DNA of 31,011 nucleotides from Clostridiaceae bacterium (lineage in GTDB: Bacteria; Bacillota; Clostridia; Oscillospirales; Acutalibacteraceae), in NCBI GenBank assembly GCA_016292785.1, contig JAEDFL010000024.1, forward strand, positions 1 to 31,011, given 5' to 3'. Under the pieces are notes generated by a model. It was not told the DNA's origin. It did not search any database and saw only the letters and a program-made list of their open reading frames with translations. Made by a program: the position numbers and the translations under genes. This document shows, in pieces, positions 22,635-30,957 of this stretch (its first letter is position 1; every line of letters starts with the position of its first letter).

Positions 22635-25181
22635 TCAGTTTATTATATCATTAAGTCTGGTTTTCGGATTTTTCTCCCTGACGTCTTCAAGGAATTTTCC
22701 GATTCTTGCGTTGACCGAATCAACCTCACGTTCAAACTCAGCCGCAGACATTCTCAGCACTCCGAACCGAACGGCGGAAAGCTGAATCAGATTGTCCGAG
22801 GTGACTACACGCACACGGTCGTTTTTGCCGATCTCGGATATGAGCTTTTCGATATAAACATCGCCCAGCTCACGTTCTTTGGTATAAACGACGTGAATAT
22901 TGTGAAAATCAAATCTTTCGCCCGTGTTGCCCGGCACCTTGTATGCGTCAAAAACGAGGACAACATTGTTCTTTGTATATGCGCTGTAATTGCACATTAT
23001 CTCCATCAGCCGTTCTCTCGCCGCTCCGAGGTCGGTGTCGGCAAGGCTTTTGAGATCCTCCCACGCAAATATCACATTATATCCGTCAACCAGCACATAG
23101 CTTTTCCGATCTGTCAGCTCAAAATCCGAGTATTCGTTTTCGTTCTTTTTCGTCGTGGGACGGTAAAGCTCATACTTTGGCTTGCCGAACTCACGCTCCA
23201 TAATCGCCTCAAGCTCCTTGTCGTCAATATGCAGATTTCTGCGGTTGACGGGTGGAGTGTAGGGCTTTTCTTTTTTTAAACAGCTTTCAAGGTGCATATA
23301 TTCCGAAACCTTATCCCACTTGACGCCGAAGCCGCCGCCGTGGGCGCAGAAAACCGAATCGGGAGTGTTTTCAAGGTCGGCTTCGGGATCGTATGCAAGC
23401 TCGGCAATCACCTTTTCCGCATCGTGGCAGTCATCGTAGCCGGCATTCTCACAGTAAAGCCTGCCCCTGCCGCCTGTGTATGCCGCAACCTCCGAGGCAT
23501 AGCCGTTGAGCGAGGTCACGGGAGCTTTTCCCCTGAGAACAGATACCCCTCCCATATCCTCGGGCGGCTCAAATTCGCCCGACTTCATTCTGATATCGTT
23601 GATTGCCCTGCCTATCTGCTCGCTTGGAACTTCAAGCCTGAACGAATACCACGGTTCAAGAAGCTTGGACTTAGCCTGCATAAGTCCCTGTCTGATCGCC
23701 CGATAGGTCGCCTGACGAAAATCTCCGCCCTCGGTATGCTTTATATGCGCCCTGCCTGCGGCAAGCGTGATCTTCATATCGGTTATCGGAGATCCCGTTA
23801 GCACGCCGAGATGCTGTTTTTCCCCGAGGTGCATCAGAATAAGCCTCTGCCAGTTTCGGTCAAGCGTATCCTCACTGCAATCGCTTGCAAATTTCAGTCC
23901 GCTTCCCCTCGGCAGCGGTTTCATTATCAGATGCACTTCCGCATAGTGTCTGAGCGGCTCATAGTGTCCGACGCCCTCCACGGTGTCGGTTATCGTTTCC
24001 TTATACATTACCCTACCCGAATCAATTTCGATCTTCACACCGAAACGCTCATCGACAATGCTTTTTAGTATCTCCGCCTGCACCTCGCCCATAAGGCCGA
24101 CATGGATTTCCTGAAGATGGCTGTTCCATGTGACATGAAGCTGAGGATCCTCCTCCTCAAGCTCCCTGAGCTTTGGAAGCATCGTCTGAGCATCACAGCC
24201 TTTCGGGAGAACAACACGGTAATTCATAACCGGCTCAAGCATAGGCTCGTTTCCCGAGGCTTCAAAGCCCAGTCCCTGTCCGTTGTGCGTTTTGGCAAGT
24301 CCCGTCAGAACACATATTTTTCCTGCCTCAACACAATCCGCTGTCACGAATTTCGAGCCGGAATATATTCTGATTCCGCTGATTTTCTCTTCACCGATCA
24401 TTTCTCTGACCTTTATAGATCCGCCCGTAACCTTTATGTGAGTAAGCCGCACGCCCTGAGGATCGTGACTTATCTTGAACACCCTTGCGCCGAAGGAATC
24501 GGGATAATCGTTCTCAACGGTGTAGTTATCCAAAGCCTCAAGGAAATCATCAATTCCGTCAAGCTTCAGTCCCGAGCCGAAAAAGCACGGAAACACCTGC
24601 CTCGCCTTGACAGCTTCGGCAATTTCCGAATCGGTCGCCGCTTCACCCTCAAGATATTTTTCCATCAGCTTTTCACTGCACAGGGCAAGTCCCTCATTGA
24701 CAGCCTCCCTGCTGCCGAAATCGACAAACTCACCCTCCAGCTCGGAGTTGAGATTTTCGATAATCTCCTCGCCGCTCTTTCGTGCGAAGTCCATCTTTGT
24801 CACGAAAACAAAAGTAGGCACGTTATAGGCTTTCAGCAGCTTCCAAAGGGTGCGTGTATGGGGCTGAACTCCGTCAAGTCCGCTGATGACGAGAATTGCA
24901 TAATCGAGCACAGAGAGGGTGCGCTCCGTCTCCGAGGAAAAATCGACGTGACCGGGTGTATCAAGCAGGGTTACTTCTGTTTTATCCGTCGAAAAAACCG
25001 CCTGACTTGCAAAAATCGTTATTCCACGCTCACGCTCAAGGGTATGGGTGTCCAAAGCCGTGTCACCGTGATCGACACGACCTATCTTCCGCAGCTTACC
25101 CGTCCGATAAAGCATCGCCTCGGCAAGCGTTGTTTTGCCTGCGTCAACGTGAGCCAAAATTCCTACAACGATTTTTTTCAT
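22635..25181 (-). CDS. TetM/EF-G-like translational GTPase fused to a Rae1/YacP-type NYN nuclease domain
   Basis: An 848-residue fusion. Residues 1 to about 640 are a TetM/TetO-type ribosomal GTPase: P-loop AHVDAGKT (10-17), switch I RERGIT (50-55), DTPGH (74-78), TKMD (128-131), later domains, and LLEPWYSFRLEVPSEQIGRAINDI as in domain IV/V of tetracycline-protection proteins. A linker of about 50 residues with a charged helix follows. Residues about 693-848 match the NYN_YacP domain: YVLVDGYNVIFAW (D699, N702), VVLVFDAYK (D745), RELGDVYIEKL (D774) and VVTSDN (D796), the acidic residues expected of an active nuclease. In B. subtilis, Rae1 (YacP) cuts mRNA inside the ribosomal A site. The gene has its own promoter and is followed by a GNAT gene. 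Tetracycline resistance cannot be assumed; a translation-quality or mRNA-decay role is inferred. Confidence 0.92.
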   Translation of the reverse strand: MKKIVVGILAHVDAGKTTLAEAMLYRTGKLRKIGRVDHGDTALDTHTLERERGITIFASQAVFSTDKTEVTLLDTPGHVDFSSETERTLSVLDYAILVISGLDGVQPHTRTLWKLLKAYNVPTFVFVTKMDFARKSGEEIIENLNSELEGEFVDFGSREAVNEGLALCSEKLMEKYLEGEAATDSEIAEAVKARQVFPCFFGSGLKLDGIDDFLEALDNYTVENDYPDSFGARVFKISHDPQGVRLTHIKVTGGSIKVREMIGEEKISGIRIYSGSKFVTADCVEAGKICVLTGLAKTHNGQGLGFEASGNEPMLEPVMNYRVVLPKGCDAQTMLPKLRELEEEDPQLHVTWNSHLQEIHVGLMGEVQAEILKSIVDERFGVKIEIDSGRVMYKETITDTVEGVGHYEPLRHYAEVHLIMKPLPRGSGLKFASDCSEDTLDRNWQRLILMHLGEKQHLGVLTGSPITDMKITLAAGRAHIKHTEGGDFRQATYRAIRQGLMQAKSKLLEPWYSFRLEVPSEQIGRAINDIRMKSGEFEPPEDMGGVSVLRGKAPVTSLNGYASEVAAYTGGRGRLYCENAGYDDCHDAEKVIAELAYDPEADLENTPDSVFCAHGGGFGVKWDKVSEYMHLESCLKKEKPYTPPVNRRNLHIDDKELEAIMEREFGKPKYELYRPTTKKNENEYSDFELTDRKSYVLVDGYNVIFAWEDLKSLADTDLGAARERLMEIMCNYSAYTKNNVVLVFDAYKVPGNTGERFDFHNIHVVYTKERELGDVYIEKLISEIGKNDRVRVVTSDNLIQLSAVRFGVLRMSAAEFEREVDSVNARIGKFLEDVREKNPKTRLNDIIN

Positions 25182-25213
25182 AAATACCTCGTCAAATCGA
25201 AAATATTACAGTT

Positions 25214-25242
25214 ATTTTATCAAAAAAGTGATTGAATGTAAA
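25214..25242 (-). promoter_or_regulatory. Promoter of the GTPase-NYN gene
   Basis: Minus strand TTTACA (25242-25237), 17-nt spacer, TAAAAT (25219-25214), about 35 nt before the ATG. The leader is too short for a TetM-type attenuator peptide. Confidence 0.7.
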
Positions 25243-25258
25243 TACCTCAAATATTAAA

Positions 25259-25288
25259 GAGGACGCCGCTTAGTGCGAACGTCCCCCG
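25259..25288 (-). terminator. Hairpin at the end of the feo operon
   Basis: Minus strand GGGGACG pairs with CGTCCTC around the stop codon of the GNAT gene, followed by TTTAATATTT. The loop TTCGCACTAAGC shares 12 nt (TCGCACTAAGCG) with the right end of the MITE-like element at 18767. Confidence 0.55.
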
Positions 25289-25734
25289 TCAAAGGTAAGC
25301 TCCATTGATTTGTGCGGTATTCCGTCCTCAAGAAATTCCTCGGAGCATATGTTAAATCCCTCACGCTCGTAAAAACCGATCGCATGAGTCTGGGCCTCAA
25401 TATAAATCTTCTTGGGATTCATCTTTTCTTTGATTGATTTGATTCCGTCGTGAAGAAGCTTTCCGCCGTGACCCTTGCCGTGTTCAAGCGAAAGCACCCT
25501 GCCGACCTGCACGGTTTCGGAATCCTTTTGAAACGCACGAAGATATGCGGTGATTTTACCGTCATTCCTGCTGAAAATATGCAAACTGCGGTAATCAACG
25601 TCGTCAAGATCCTGATACGGACAATCCTGCTCGACAACAAATATCTGCACTCTCGCCTTTATAATTTCATACAATTCCGTCAGCGACAGCTCATCAAAAT
25701 ATTTTGAGAGTATTTCCGTATTTTTATTGTCCAT
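25270..25734 (-). CDS. ElaA-like GNAT acetyltransferase
   Basis: A 154-residue GNAT protein. The segment SLTELYEIIKARVQIFVVEQDCPYQDLDDVD is typical of the ElaA subgroup, followed by the acetyl-CoA site VGRVLSLEHGKGHGGKLLHDGI and the C-terminal AQTHAIGFYEREGFN. Start chosen at the ATG at 25734, which matches family length; the open frame to 25860 covers the preceding Cys-rich gene in another frame. It overlaps that gene by 11 nt and so is translationally coupled to the feo operon. No known role in iron uptake; its substrate is unknown. Confidence 0.85.
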   Translation of the reverse strand: MDNKNTEILSKYFDELSLTELYEIIKARVQIFVVEQDCPYQDLDDVDYRSLHIFSRNDGKITAYLRAFQKDSETVQVGRVLSLEHGKGHGGKLLHDGIKSIKEKMNPKKIYIEAQTHAIGFYEREGFNICSEEFLEDGIPHKSMELTFDGGRSH

Positions 25735-25897
25735 TTTTTCGCTGACCGTCCCCGTCTTTTTTCTTTGTGCAGTTACTGCACCGACCGCAATCTCCGCAGC
25801 ATCCGCCGCCGTTTTTCTTCCGTCTGAGCGATAAATAAATCGCAGTAATAACAGCCGCAATCAGGACTGCGCCGACTATAAAATCCCAGATATTCAT
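25724..25897 (-). CDS. FeoB-associated Cys-rich membrane peptide
   Basis: A 57-residue peptide: one transmembrane helix (about residues 4-24), a basic stop-transfer LRRKK, then the Cys cluster GGGCCGDCGRCSNC and a charged tail. This is the layout of the FeoB_associated family found after feoB in many Firmicutes, thought to help ferrous iron transport, perhaps as a metal-binding partner. The ATG overlaps the feoB stop by 4 nt (ATGA). SD is weak, fitting coupling. Five cysteines in 12 residues could bind Fe(II); this is inference. Confidence 0.85.
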   Translation of the reverse strand: MNIWDFIVGAVLIAAVITAIYLSLRRKKNGGGCCGDCGRCSNCTKKKDGDGQRKNGQ

Positions 25898-28239
25898 ACC
25901 AAACCTACCGCCGTTCCGATGAGATGAACGAGGAATGCCGCTACCCATGCGACAACACACTGCCATATCACAACTCCGCCTGCCCACTTAACGCCAAGCT
26001 CCCTCCTGATTGAAGCGATCGCCGCAACACAGGGACTGTAAAGCAAGCTGAAAACAAGCATTGAAGCCGCCGCCAAGGGCGACAGAACGGAAGCAATACT
26101 TCCCGTGAAAAGCACCTCCATGGTTGAAACAACGCTTTCCTTTGCCATAATTCCGCATATCAATGCGGTGCAAATCCTCCAATCGCCAAAGCCGAGAGGA
26201 GCAAATACGGGAGATAACAAGCCTGATATCTTCGCAAGTATACTGTCCGCCGAGTTGACCGCAGGATTGAAATGAGTGTCAAAGCTCTGGAGAAACCATA
26301 CAACTATTGTGGCAATGAGAATGACGGAAAAGGCTTTCTGCAAAAAATCCTTTGCCTTTTCCCAAAGAAGCTGAGCGACATTCTTTATTCCCGGCAAACG
26401 GTAGTTCGGCAGCTCCATAACAAACGGAACAGGCTCGCCCTTGAACAGCACCCCTTTATAAATGAATGCCGCAAGAACACCGAGCAGAATACCTAAGATA
26501 TAAAGTCCTGCCATAACGAGCGCACCGTGCTTCGGGAAGAAAACGCTGACGAAGAATGCGTAGATCGGGAGCTTTGCCGAACAGCTCATAAACGGAGTGA
26601 GCAGAATGGTCATTTTTCTGTCTCGCTCACTGGTAAGCGTTCTCGTTGACATAACCGCAGGAACGGTACAGCCGAAACCGATCAGCATCGGCACAATACT
26701 CTTGCCCGAAAGTCCGATTTTTCTGAGCAGTTTATCCATCACAAATGCAATTCTTGCAATATATCCACTGTCCTCCATAAGCGAAAGGAAAAAGAACAGC
26801 GTAACGATGATCGGCAGGAAGCTCAGAACGCTTCCCACGCCCGAAAAGATACCGTCAATGATAAGGCTGTGAAGCGCAGAATTGACATTCACCGCCGTAA
26901 GTGCGGCATCGGTGACCTCAGCCAGCTTGTCAATGCCAAGCTCCAAAAGGCTTTGCAGCCATGCACCGATAACGTTGAAGGTGAGATAAAAAACCAAAAG
27001 CATAATGCCGATAAAGCAAGGTATTGCCGTATATTTTCCCGTGAGAATCCTGTCTATTTTTTCGCTTCTCAGTCTTTCCTTGCTCTCTTTCGGCTTCACG
27101 ACCGTCTGTTCACAGAGGTTTTCAATGAAATTAAATCTCATATCTGCAATGGCGGCGCTTCGGTCGAGTCCTCTTTCGGCTTCCATCTGTTTAACAATGT
27201 GCTCCAAAAGCTCCAGCTCATTATCGTCAAGCTCAAGCTGTTCCAGAATCAGCGGATCGCCCTCAATCGCCTTTGTTGCGGCAAAGCGAACGGGTATTCC
27301 CGAACGAGCCGCATGATCCTCTATAAGATGCACAACTGCGTGTATACACCTGTGAACCGCACCGTTGTGGTCGTTCTTGTCGCAGAAATCCTGCTTAGAG
27401 CAACATTCCTGATATTTTGCGATATGAATGGCATGACGTATCAGCTCGTCAACGCCCTCGTTTTTCGATGCGGAAATGGGGATTACAGGCACGCCGAGCA
27501 TTGCCTCCATAGCGTTGACATCTATTGCGCCCTGATTTCCGATTACCTCGTCCATCATATTAAGCGCAACAACCATCGGCACATCCATTTCGAGAAGCTG
27601 CATCGTAAGGTAAAGATTTCTTTCGATATTGGTAGCGTCAACTATATTTATTATAGCTTTCGGCTTTTCATTAAGCACAAAATTTCTTGATACGATCTCC
27701 TCGTTGCTGAACGGTGACATCGAATAAATTCCCGGCAGATCCGTTACCTTTGTGTTGGGATATCCACGGATAACTCCGTCCTTCCTGTCAACGGTAACTC
27801 CGGGGAAATTTCCTACGTGCTGTTTTGAGCCCGTAAGCTGATTGAAAAGAGTCGTTTTTCCGCAGTTTTGGTTGCCGACGAGAGCATAGGTCAGCGTCGT
27901 GCCTTCGGGCAAGGGCTTTTCCTCAACCTTTGAATGATATTTTCCCTCCTCGCCCAGACCGGGATGCGCTAAATTCTGAGTTCGGTTTATTCTCTCGTGG
28001 CTTCTGCTTCGCTTACTGATCGGTTCAATCTCAATCTGCTGAGCCTCGGCAAGGCGCAGAGTAAGCTCGTATCCGTGAATCTGCAATTCCAACGGATCGC
28101 CCATCGGCGCAAGCTTCACGACCGTAACCTCTGCCCCGGGTATCATACCCATATCCAAAAAATGCTGACGAAGTGCGCCCTGTCCTCCGACCTTGAGAAT
28201 CACTGCGCTTTTTCCGACTTCCAAATCCCTGAGTGTCAT
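25894..28239 (-). CDS. feoB: Ferrous iron transporter, FeoA-FeoB fusion
   Basis: Cytoplasmic-membrane Fe(II) transporter driven by a G-protein domain. The 781-residue protein starts with a complete FeoA SH3-like domain (1-73, MTLRDLEVGKSAVILKV...HGYELTLRLAEAQQIEIEP), then a charged linker (74-115). The FeoB GTPase follows, with G1 GNQNCGKT (122-129), DLPGIYSMSPFSNEE (167 on) and ALNMMD. The membrane part has Gate motifs including SGYIARIAFVMDKLLRKIGLSGKSIVPMLIGFGCTVPAVM and the second gate FGDWRICTALICGIMAKESVVSTM. AAAGGAAG precedes the ATG. First gene of a three-gene operon behind a candidate Fur-type site. Confidence 0.96.
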   Translation of the reverse strand: MTLRDLEVGKSAVILKVGGQGALRQHFLDMGMIPGAEVTVVKLAPMGDPLELQIHGYELTLRLAEAQQIEIEPISKRSRSHERINRTQNLAHPGLGEEGKYHSKVEEKPLPEGTTLTYALVGNQNCGKTTLFNQLTGSKQHVGNFPGVTVDRKDGVIRGYPNTKVTDLPGIYSMSPFSNEEIVSRNFVLNEKPKAIINIVDATNIERNLYLTMQLLEMDVPMVVALNMMDEVIGNQGAIDVNAMEAMLGVPVIPISASKNEGVDELIRHAIHIAKYQECCSKQDFCDKNDHNGAVHRCIHAVVHLIEDHAARSGIPVRFAATKAIEGDPLILEQLELDDNELELLEHIVKQMEAERGLDRSAAIADMRFNFIENLCEQTVVKPKESKERLRSEKIDRILTGKYTAIPCFIGIMLLVFYLTFNVIGAWLQSLLELGIDKLAEVTDAALTAVNVNSALHSLIIDGIFSGVGSVLSFLPIIVTLFFFLSLMEDSGYIARIAFVMDKLLRKIGLSGKSIVPMLIGFGCTVPAVMSTRTLTSERDRKMTILLTPFMSCSAKLPIYAFFVSVFFPKHGALVMAGLYILGILLGVLAAFIYKGVLFKGEPVPFVMELPNYRLPGIKNVAQLLWEKAKDFLQKAFSVILIATIVVWFLQSFDTHFNPAVNSADSILAKISGLLSPVFAPLGFGDWRICTALICGIMAKESVVSTMEVLFTGSIASVLSPLAAASMLVFSLLYSPCVAAIASIRRELGVKWAGGVVIWQCVVAWVAAFLVHLIGTAVGLV

Positions 28240-28254
28240 ATCTATGCTTCCTTT

Positions 28255-28270
28255 TTCAATAATTATCCTT
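28255..28270 (-). promoter_or_regulatory. Candidate Fur-type operator of the feo operon
   Basis: The minus strand reads AAGGATAATTATTGAA, sharing GATAATTATT with the Fur consensus core. It overlaps the predicted transcription start, where a repressor would block initiation. The second half-site is imperfect, so this is a candidate only. Confidence 0.4.
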
Positions 28271-28274
28271 AATA

Positions 28275-28303
28275 ATCTTACTCCAAAATAACTGCCCTGT
28301 CAA
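28275..28303 (-). promoter_or_regulatory. Promoter of the feo operon
   Basis: Minus strand TTGACA (28303-28298), 17-nt spacer, TAAGAT (28280-28275), 36 nt before the feoB ATG. Confidence 0.75.
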
Positions 28304-28331
28304 TCAAAAAACCTGCGGAAAACCGCAGGCT
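28304..28331 (-). terminator. Terminator of the amino-acid permease gene
   Basis: CCTGCGG-TTTT-CCGCAGG followed by six T on the minus strand. It abuts the feo -35 box, so the two units are separate. Confidence 0.9.
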
Positions 28332-28354
28332 CTGAGAAAAATTCTTATTATTTT

Positions 28355-29770
28355 TTATTTCTTTTTTGCCGTTTTCGGATTGTGATAAATTGCTCCGATA
28401 ATCATAATAACAACCGCAACTATGATGAAGCCGATATTCTTTATGCCGTGCTTTGCAATGGCGGCATAGATGAACAGGCAGGCTCCCGCCAAGGAAAGAA
28501 TCGGCATAATAAAACGTCGGAACACATTCAGCTCCTTGCCCTTGACCATAAGCATAACATAGACCGGAAGATAGAAAGCATAAACGCAGATCAGCGGAAG
28601 CTCGGTTGAATCGAAAAGGAAGATCGAGCCTTTGCCCGTGTAGCCTGCAAACGGTGTGAGATTCGCCATATAAAAATAGAAAAGCCACAAAGCATTGACA
28701 ATCAGCGCAACTATCGAAGCGTTGGACGGCATCTCGGTAGCCTTATCGAGCTTGCCGAGGTAGTCGGGTCTCGGTCCTCGATTTCTTGCGGCAAGGGAAT
28801 AATAGCCACGGTTACACGCAAGGGTAAGACCGTTCAATGTGCCGAGGCAGGAAACAGCAATAAATACCGTCAGAATAGTTCCTGCGACCTTGCCGAAAAT
28901 TGTCTTGAACGCAAGGCTTGCGCCGTTCGGGAGAAGCTCGGAGGTTTTGATGCTTCCCGAAATTCCAATATAGTAAAGCATATAAACCACAACTACAACT
29001 ATCGTTCCGAGCACAAGAGCACGTGGAAGATTTTTCTTTGCGTCTTTAAGCTCTGAGTTAATAGCCGTTGCGATTATCCAGCCCTCATAAGCAAAGACCG
29101 AAGTGCATACGCCTGCAAGAATGAGGTTTGCGGAAATCCCGTTCCTCGGAACCTGAGTGCAGGAGATGAGGTTGCCCTCTGCGTCATAGATGAAATTTTC
29201 AACGACGGAGCCAAGATTTTCCGCAAGAACGCCGTTTTTTAGTCCGAATACCGTTCCGACAATCGCCATAAGAACGAGAGGAATAAGCTTGATAACCGTT
29301 GTTGAAACCTGAAAATGACCTGCAATTTTCGGTGAAAGTGTGTTGAGAGCAAAGCTCAGTATCAGATAAACGAACGCCAGCACCATCGTTTCGGCGTCTG
29401 CCGCACCGTAGCCGAACAGAGCCATCGTATACCTTGCGGAGAGCCACGCAAGAGCCGAGGTCATTGCCGGATAATAGACCGAAGCCATAAACCAGCCGAC
29501 ATAATAAGCGTACTTACTGCCGACAAGAGCCTCGGAATAGTCAACAATGCCGTTGATTTTTTCATACATCGTACCCATAACGGCAAAGGTGTATGCGCTG
29601 ATAACCATTACAATTCCGCCCAAGAGCCATGAAATCAGAGCAACGGGCAAATCGCCCTTTGTGATGTTCAGCATCGCTTCCGCCTTAAAGAAAACTCCGG
29701 AGCCGACAACAATTCCGACGACCATACAGATCGCCGTCACCAGTCCGTATTTCTTTTTCAATTCTGCCAT
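28355..29770 (-). CDS. APC-family amino-acid permease
   Basis: Membrane transporter of 471 residues with about 12 hydrophobic segments. The first helix holds the substrate-site motif VVGIVVGSGVFF (17-28), characteristic of the APC superfamily; SVFAYEGWIIAT near residue 225 is the TM6 motif and RALVLGTIVVVVVYMLYYIG follows. It most resembles the LAT/SteT-like exchangers. Substrate unknown. AGGGGG lies upstream of the ATG. It is divergent from the LysR regulator at 29909, which probably controls it. Confidence 0.9.
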   Translation of the reverse strand: MAELKKKYGLVTAICMVVGIVVGSGVFFKAEAMLNITKGDLPVALISWLLGGIVMVISAYTFAVMGTMYEKINGIVDYSEALVGSKYAYYVGWFMASVYYPAMTSALAWLSARYTMALFGYGAADAETMVLAFVYLILSFALNTLSPKIAGHFQVSTTVIKLIPLVLMAIVGTVFGLKNGVLAENLGSVVENFIYDAEGNLISCTQVPRNGISANLILAGVCTSVFAYEGWIIATAINSELKDAKKNLPRALVLGTIVVVVVYMLYYIGISGSIKTSELLPNGASLAFKTIFGKVAGTILTVFIAVSCLGTLNGLTLACNRGYYSLAARNRGPRPDYLGKLDKATEMPSNASIVALIVNALWLFYFYMANLTPFAGYTGKGSIFLFDSTELPLICVYAFYLPVYVMLMVKGKELNVFRRFIMPILSLAGACLFIYAAIAKHGIKNIGFIIVAVVIMIIGAIYHNPKTAKKK

Positions 29771-29822
29771 AAAAATTATCCCCCTCTTCTATTTTTCCAA
29801 AAAACTGTAATATTTCAAAAAG

Positions 29823-29851
29823 ATTATACAATAAATATTGAAAAAAGTAAA
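29823..29851 (-). promoter_or_regulatory. Promoter of the amino-acid permease gene
   Basis: Minus strand TTTACT (29851-29846), 17-nt spacer, perfect TATAAT (29828-29823). Its -35 region overlaps the divergent LysR promoter. Confidence 0.65.
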
Positions 29852-29866
29852 TCAACACGTTATAAT
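29838..29866 (+). promoter_or_regulatory. Promoter of the LysR-type regulator gene
   Basis: TTGAAA (29838-29843), 17-nt spacer, perfect TATAAT (29861-29866). Overlaps the opposing permease promoter, so the two may compete. Confidence 0.7.
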
Positions 29867-29872
29867 ATACAC

Positions 29873-29887
29873 ATTACATAAAGTAAT
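29873..29887. promoter_or_regulatory. Candidate LysR-type operator
   Basis: ATTAC-ATAAA-GTAAT is a perfect 15-nt interrupted dyad of the T-N11-A kind. It sits around the expected start of the regulator transcript, suited to autorepression. Based on position and symmetry only. Confidence 0.4.
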
Positions 29888-29908
29888 TATAAAAAGGATG
29901 ATAACTAT

Positions 29909-30790
29909 ATGGATTCAGAAAAATTCAACGCCTTGCTAAAGGCGCTCGAATGCGGAAGTCTCACCGGAGCCGCCGAGGAGCTCGGATACACTCAGGCAGG
30001 ACTTACCCATATGATGAATCGTCTTGAAAAGGAAATCGGAGTTTCTCTGCTCAAAAGGACGAAAACCGGAGTAAGGCTCTCCCCCGACGGCAAGAAGCTT
30101 CTGCCCTATATCAAAAACTTTACGGACGCCGCACTTTCGCTCGACACGGCAATCAATAACATCAAAGCCGATGAAAGCAAGGTTATCCGTATTGCTGCGT
30201 ATTCAAGCATAGCAAACCACTGGCTTCCTGCCGTTATCAGCGCTTTCCGCAGCGAAAATCCAAACGCAACGTTTGAGCTTCACGTCGGACTCCCGGAGGA
30301 AATTTCCCGTCTTGTTGCAAACGGAGAGGTTGATCTCGGATTTATGAGCAGGATCAAAAACAGTAATTTTGAATGGATTCATCTGCTTGACGATCCGATA
30401 TTTGCCGTACTGCCGCCACACGACACCAATGGCGACAAATTCATCACAATGGATTTCTTTCAGGATAAGCCGTTCTTCATTCCCACCTACGGGGCGGACG
30501 GCGATATTCTCAGGATAATCAAGGAAAGCGGAATTGCACCGAACATCAACTCGACCACCGTTGACGACGCAACCGTCGTTTCAATCGTCAGTCACGGTCT
30601 CGGATACAGTATTCTGCCCAAGCTTATCCTTGACGGGGTGAAAGGCAACGTAATCACACGGCCTCTGTTCCCCGACGAGCACCGTGACCTCGGTATTATT
30701 GTCAAATCAAAAGACACCATGCCGATAATAGTCCAGAAGTTCGTCGCCTGCAGTAAAAAAATCGTCAAGGAGCTTGAAGGCAATAACTGA
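29909..30790 (+). CDS. LysR-type transcriptional regulator
   Basis: A 293-residue regulator of standard length. The N-terminal winged helix-turn-helix is GSLTGAAEELGYTQAGLTHMMNRLEKEIGVSLLKRT (16-51), followed by a linker helix and a periplasmic-binding-like effector domain beginning VIRIAAYSSIANHWLPAVISAFRSENPNATFELHVG. AAAGGATG precedes the ATG weakly. It is transcribed away from the APC permease, the usual arrangement for a LysR regulator and its target. The effector may be the permease substrate; not known. Confidence 0.92.
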   Translation: MDSEKFNALLKALECGSLTGAAEELGYTQAGLTHMMNRLEKEIGVSLLKRTKTGVRLSPDGKKLLPYIKNFTDAALSLDTAINNIKADESKVIRIAAYSSIANHWLPAVISAFRSENPNATFELHVGLPEEISRLVANGEVDLGFMSRIKNSNFEWIHLLDDPIFAVLPPHDTNGDKFITMDFFQDKPFFIPTYGADGDILRIIKESGIAPNINSTTVDDATVVSIVSHGLGYSILPKLILDGVKGNVITRPLFPDEHRDLGIIVKSKDTMPIIVQKFVACSKKIVKELEGNN

Positions 30791-30817
30791 TGTTGCTATT
30801 CAAACCGGTATATTTTT

Positions 30818-30854
30818 AATCCTGTCGCTTAAACAAAGCGGCAGGATTATTTTT
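30818..30854 (+). terminator. Terminator of the LysR-type regulator gene
   Basis: AATCCTG-T-CGCTT, loop, AAGCG-G-CAGGATT followed by ATTTTT. The T pairs with G, giving a 13-bp stem 27 nt after the stop. Confidence 0.85.
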
Positions 30855-30875
30855 GGGAGCGGCTGACGGGGCTCG
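30855..30875 (-). repeat. tRNA-Gly 3'-end-like fragment
   Basis: Nineteen of 21 bases match the 3' end of the tRNA-Gly gene that starts at 30958 (differences at the first and ninth base). Similarity stops after GGGGCTCG, in the T-arm. No cloverleaf can be completed. Confidence 0.6.
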
Positions 30876-30921
30876 CTCGGCTGCGCTGTCCGCTTGCCGA
30901 CACGTCCACGGTCTGTATAAG

Positions 30922-30950
30922 AAAAAATGGGCATCCTATCGGATACCCAT
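30922..30950 (-). terminator. Terminator of tRNA-Gly
   Basis: Minus strand ATGGG-T-ATCC, loop GATA, GGAT-G-CCCAT followed by a T run. It lies 7 nt beyond the tRNA 3' end. Confidence 0.8.
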
Positions 30951-30957
30951 AATATTT

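Noticed and set aside
22635..25181. Calling the GTPase-NYN protein a tetracycline-resistance gene
   Set aside because: The similarity is to the TetM fold, but the C-terminal nuclease, the chromosomal setting, the lack of a Tet attenuator leader and ordinary base composition do not support a mobile resistance gene.
24102..25235. 377-residue plus-strand ORF opposite the GTPase gene
   Set aside because: Antisense shadow of the GTP-binding domain; no SD or family-like motifs.
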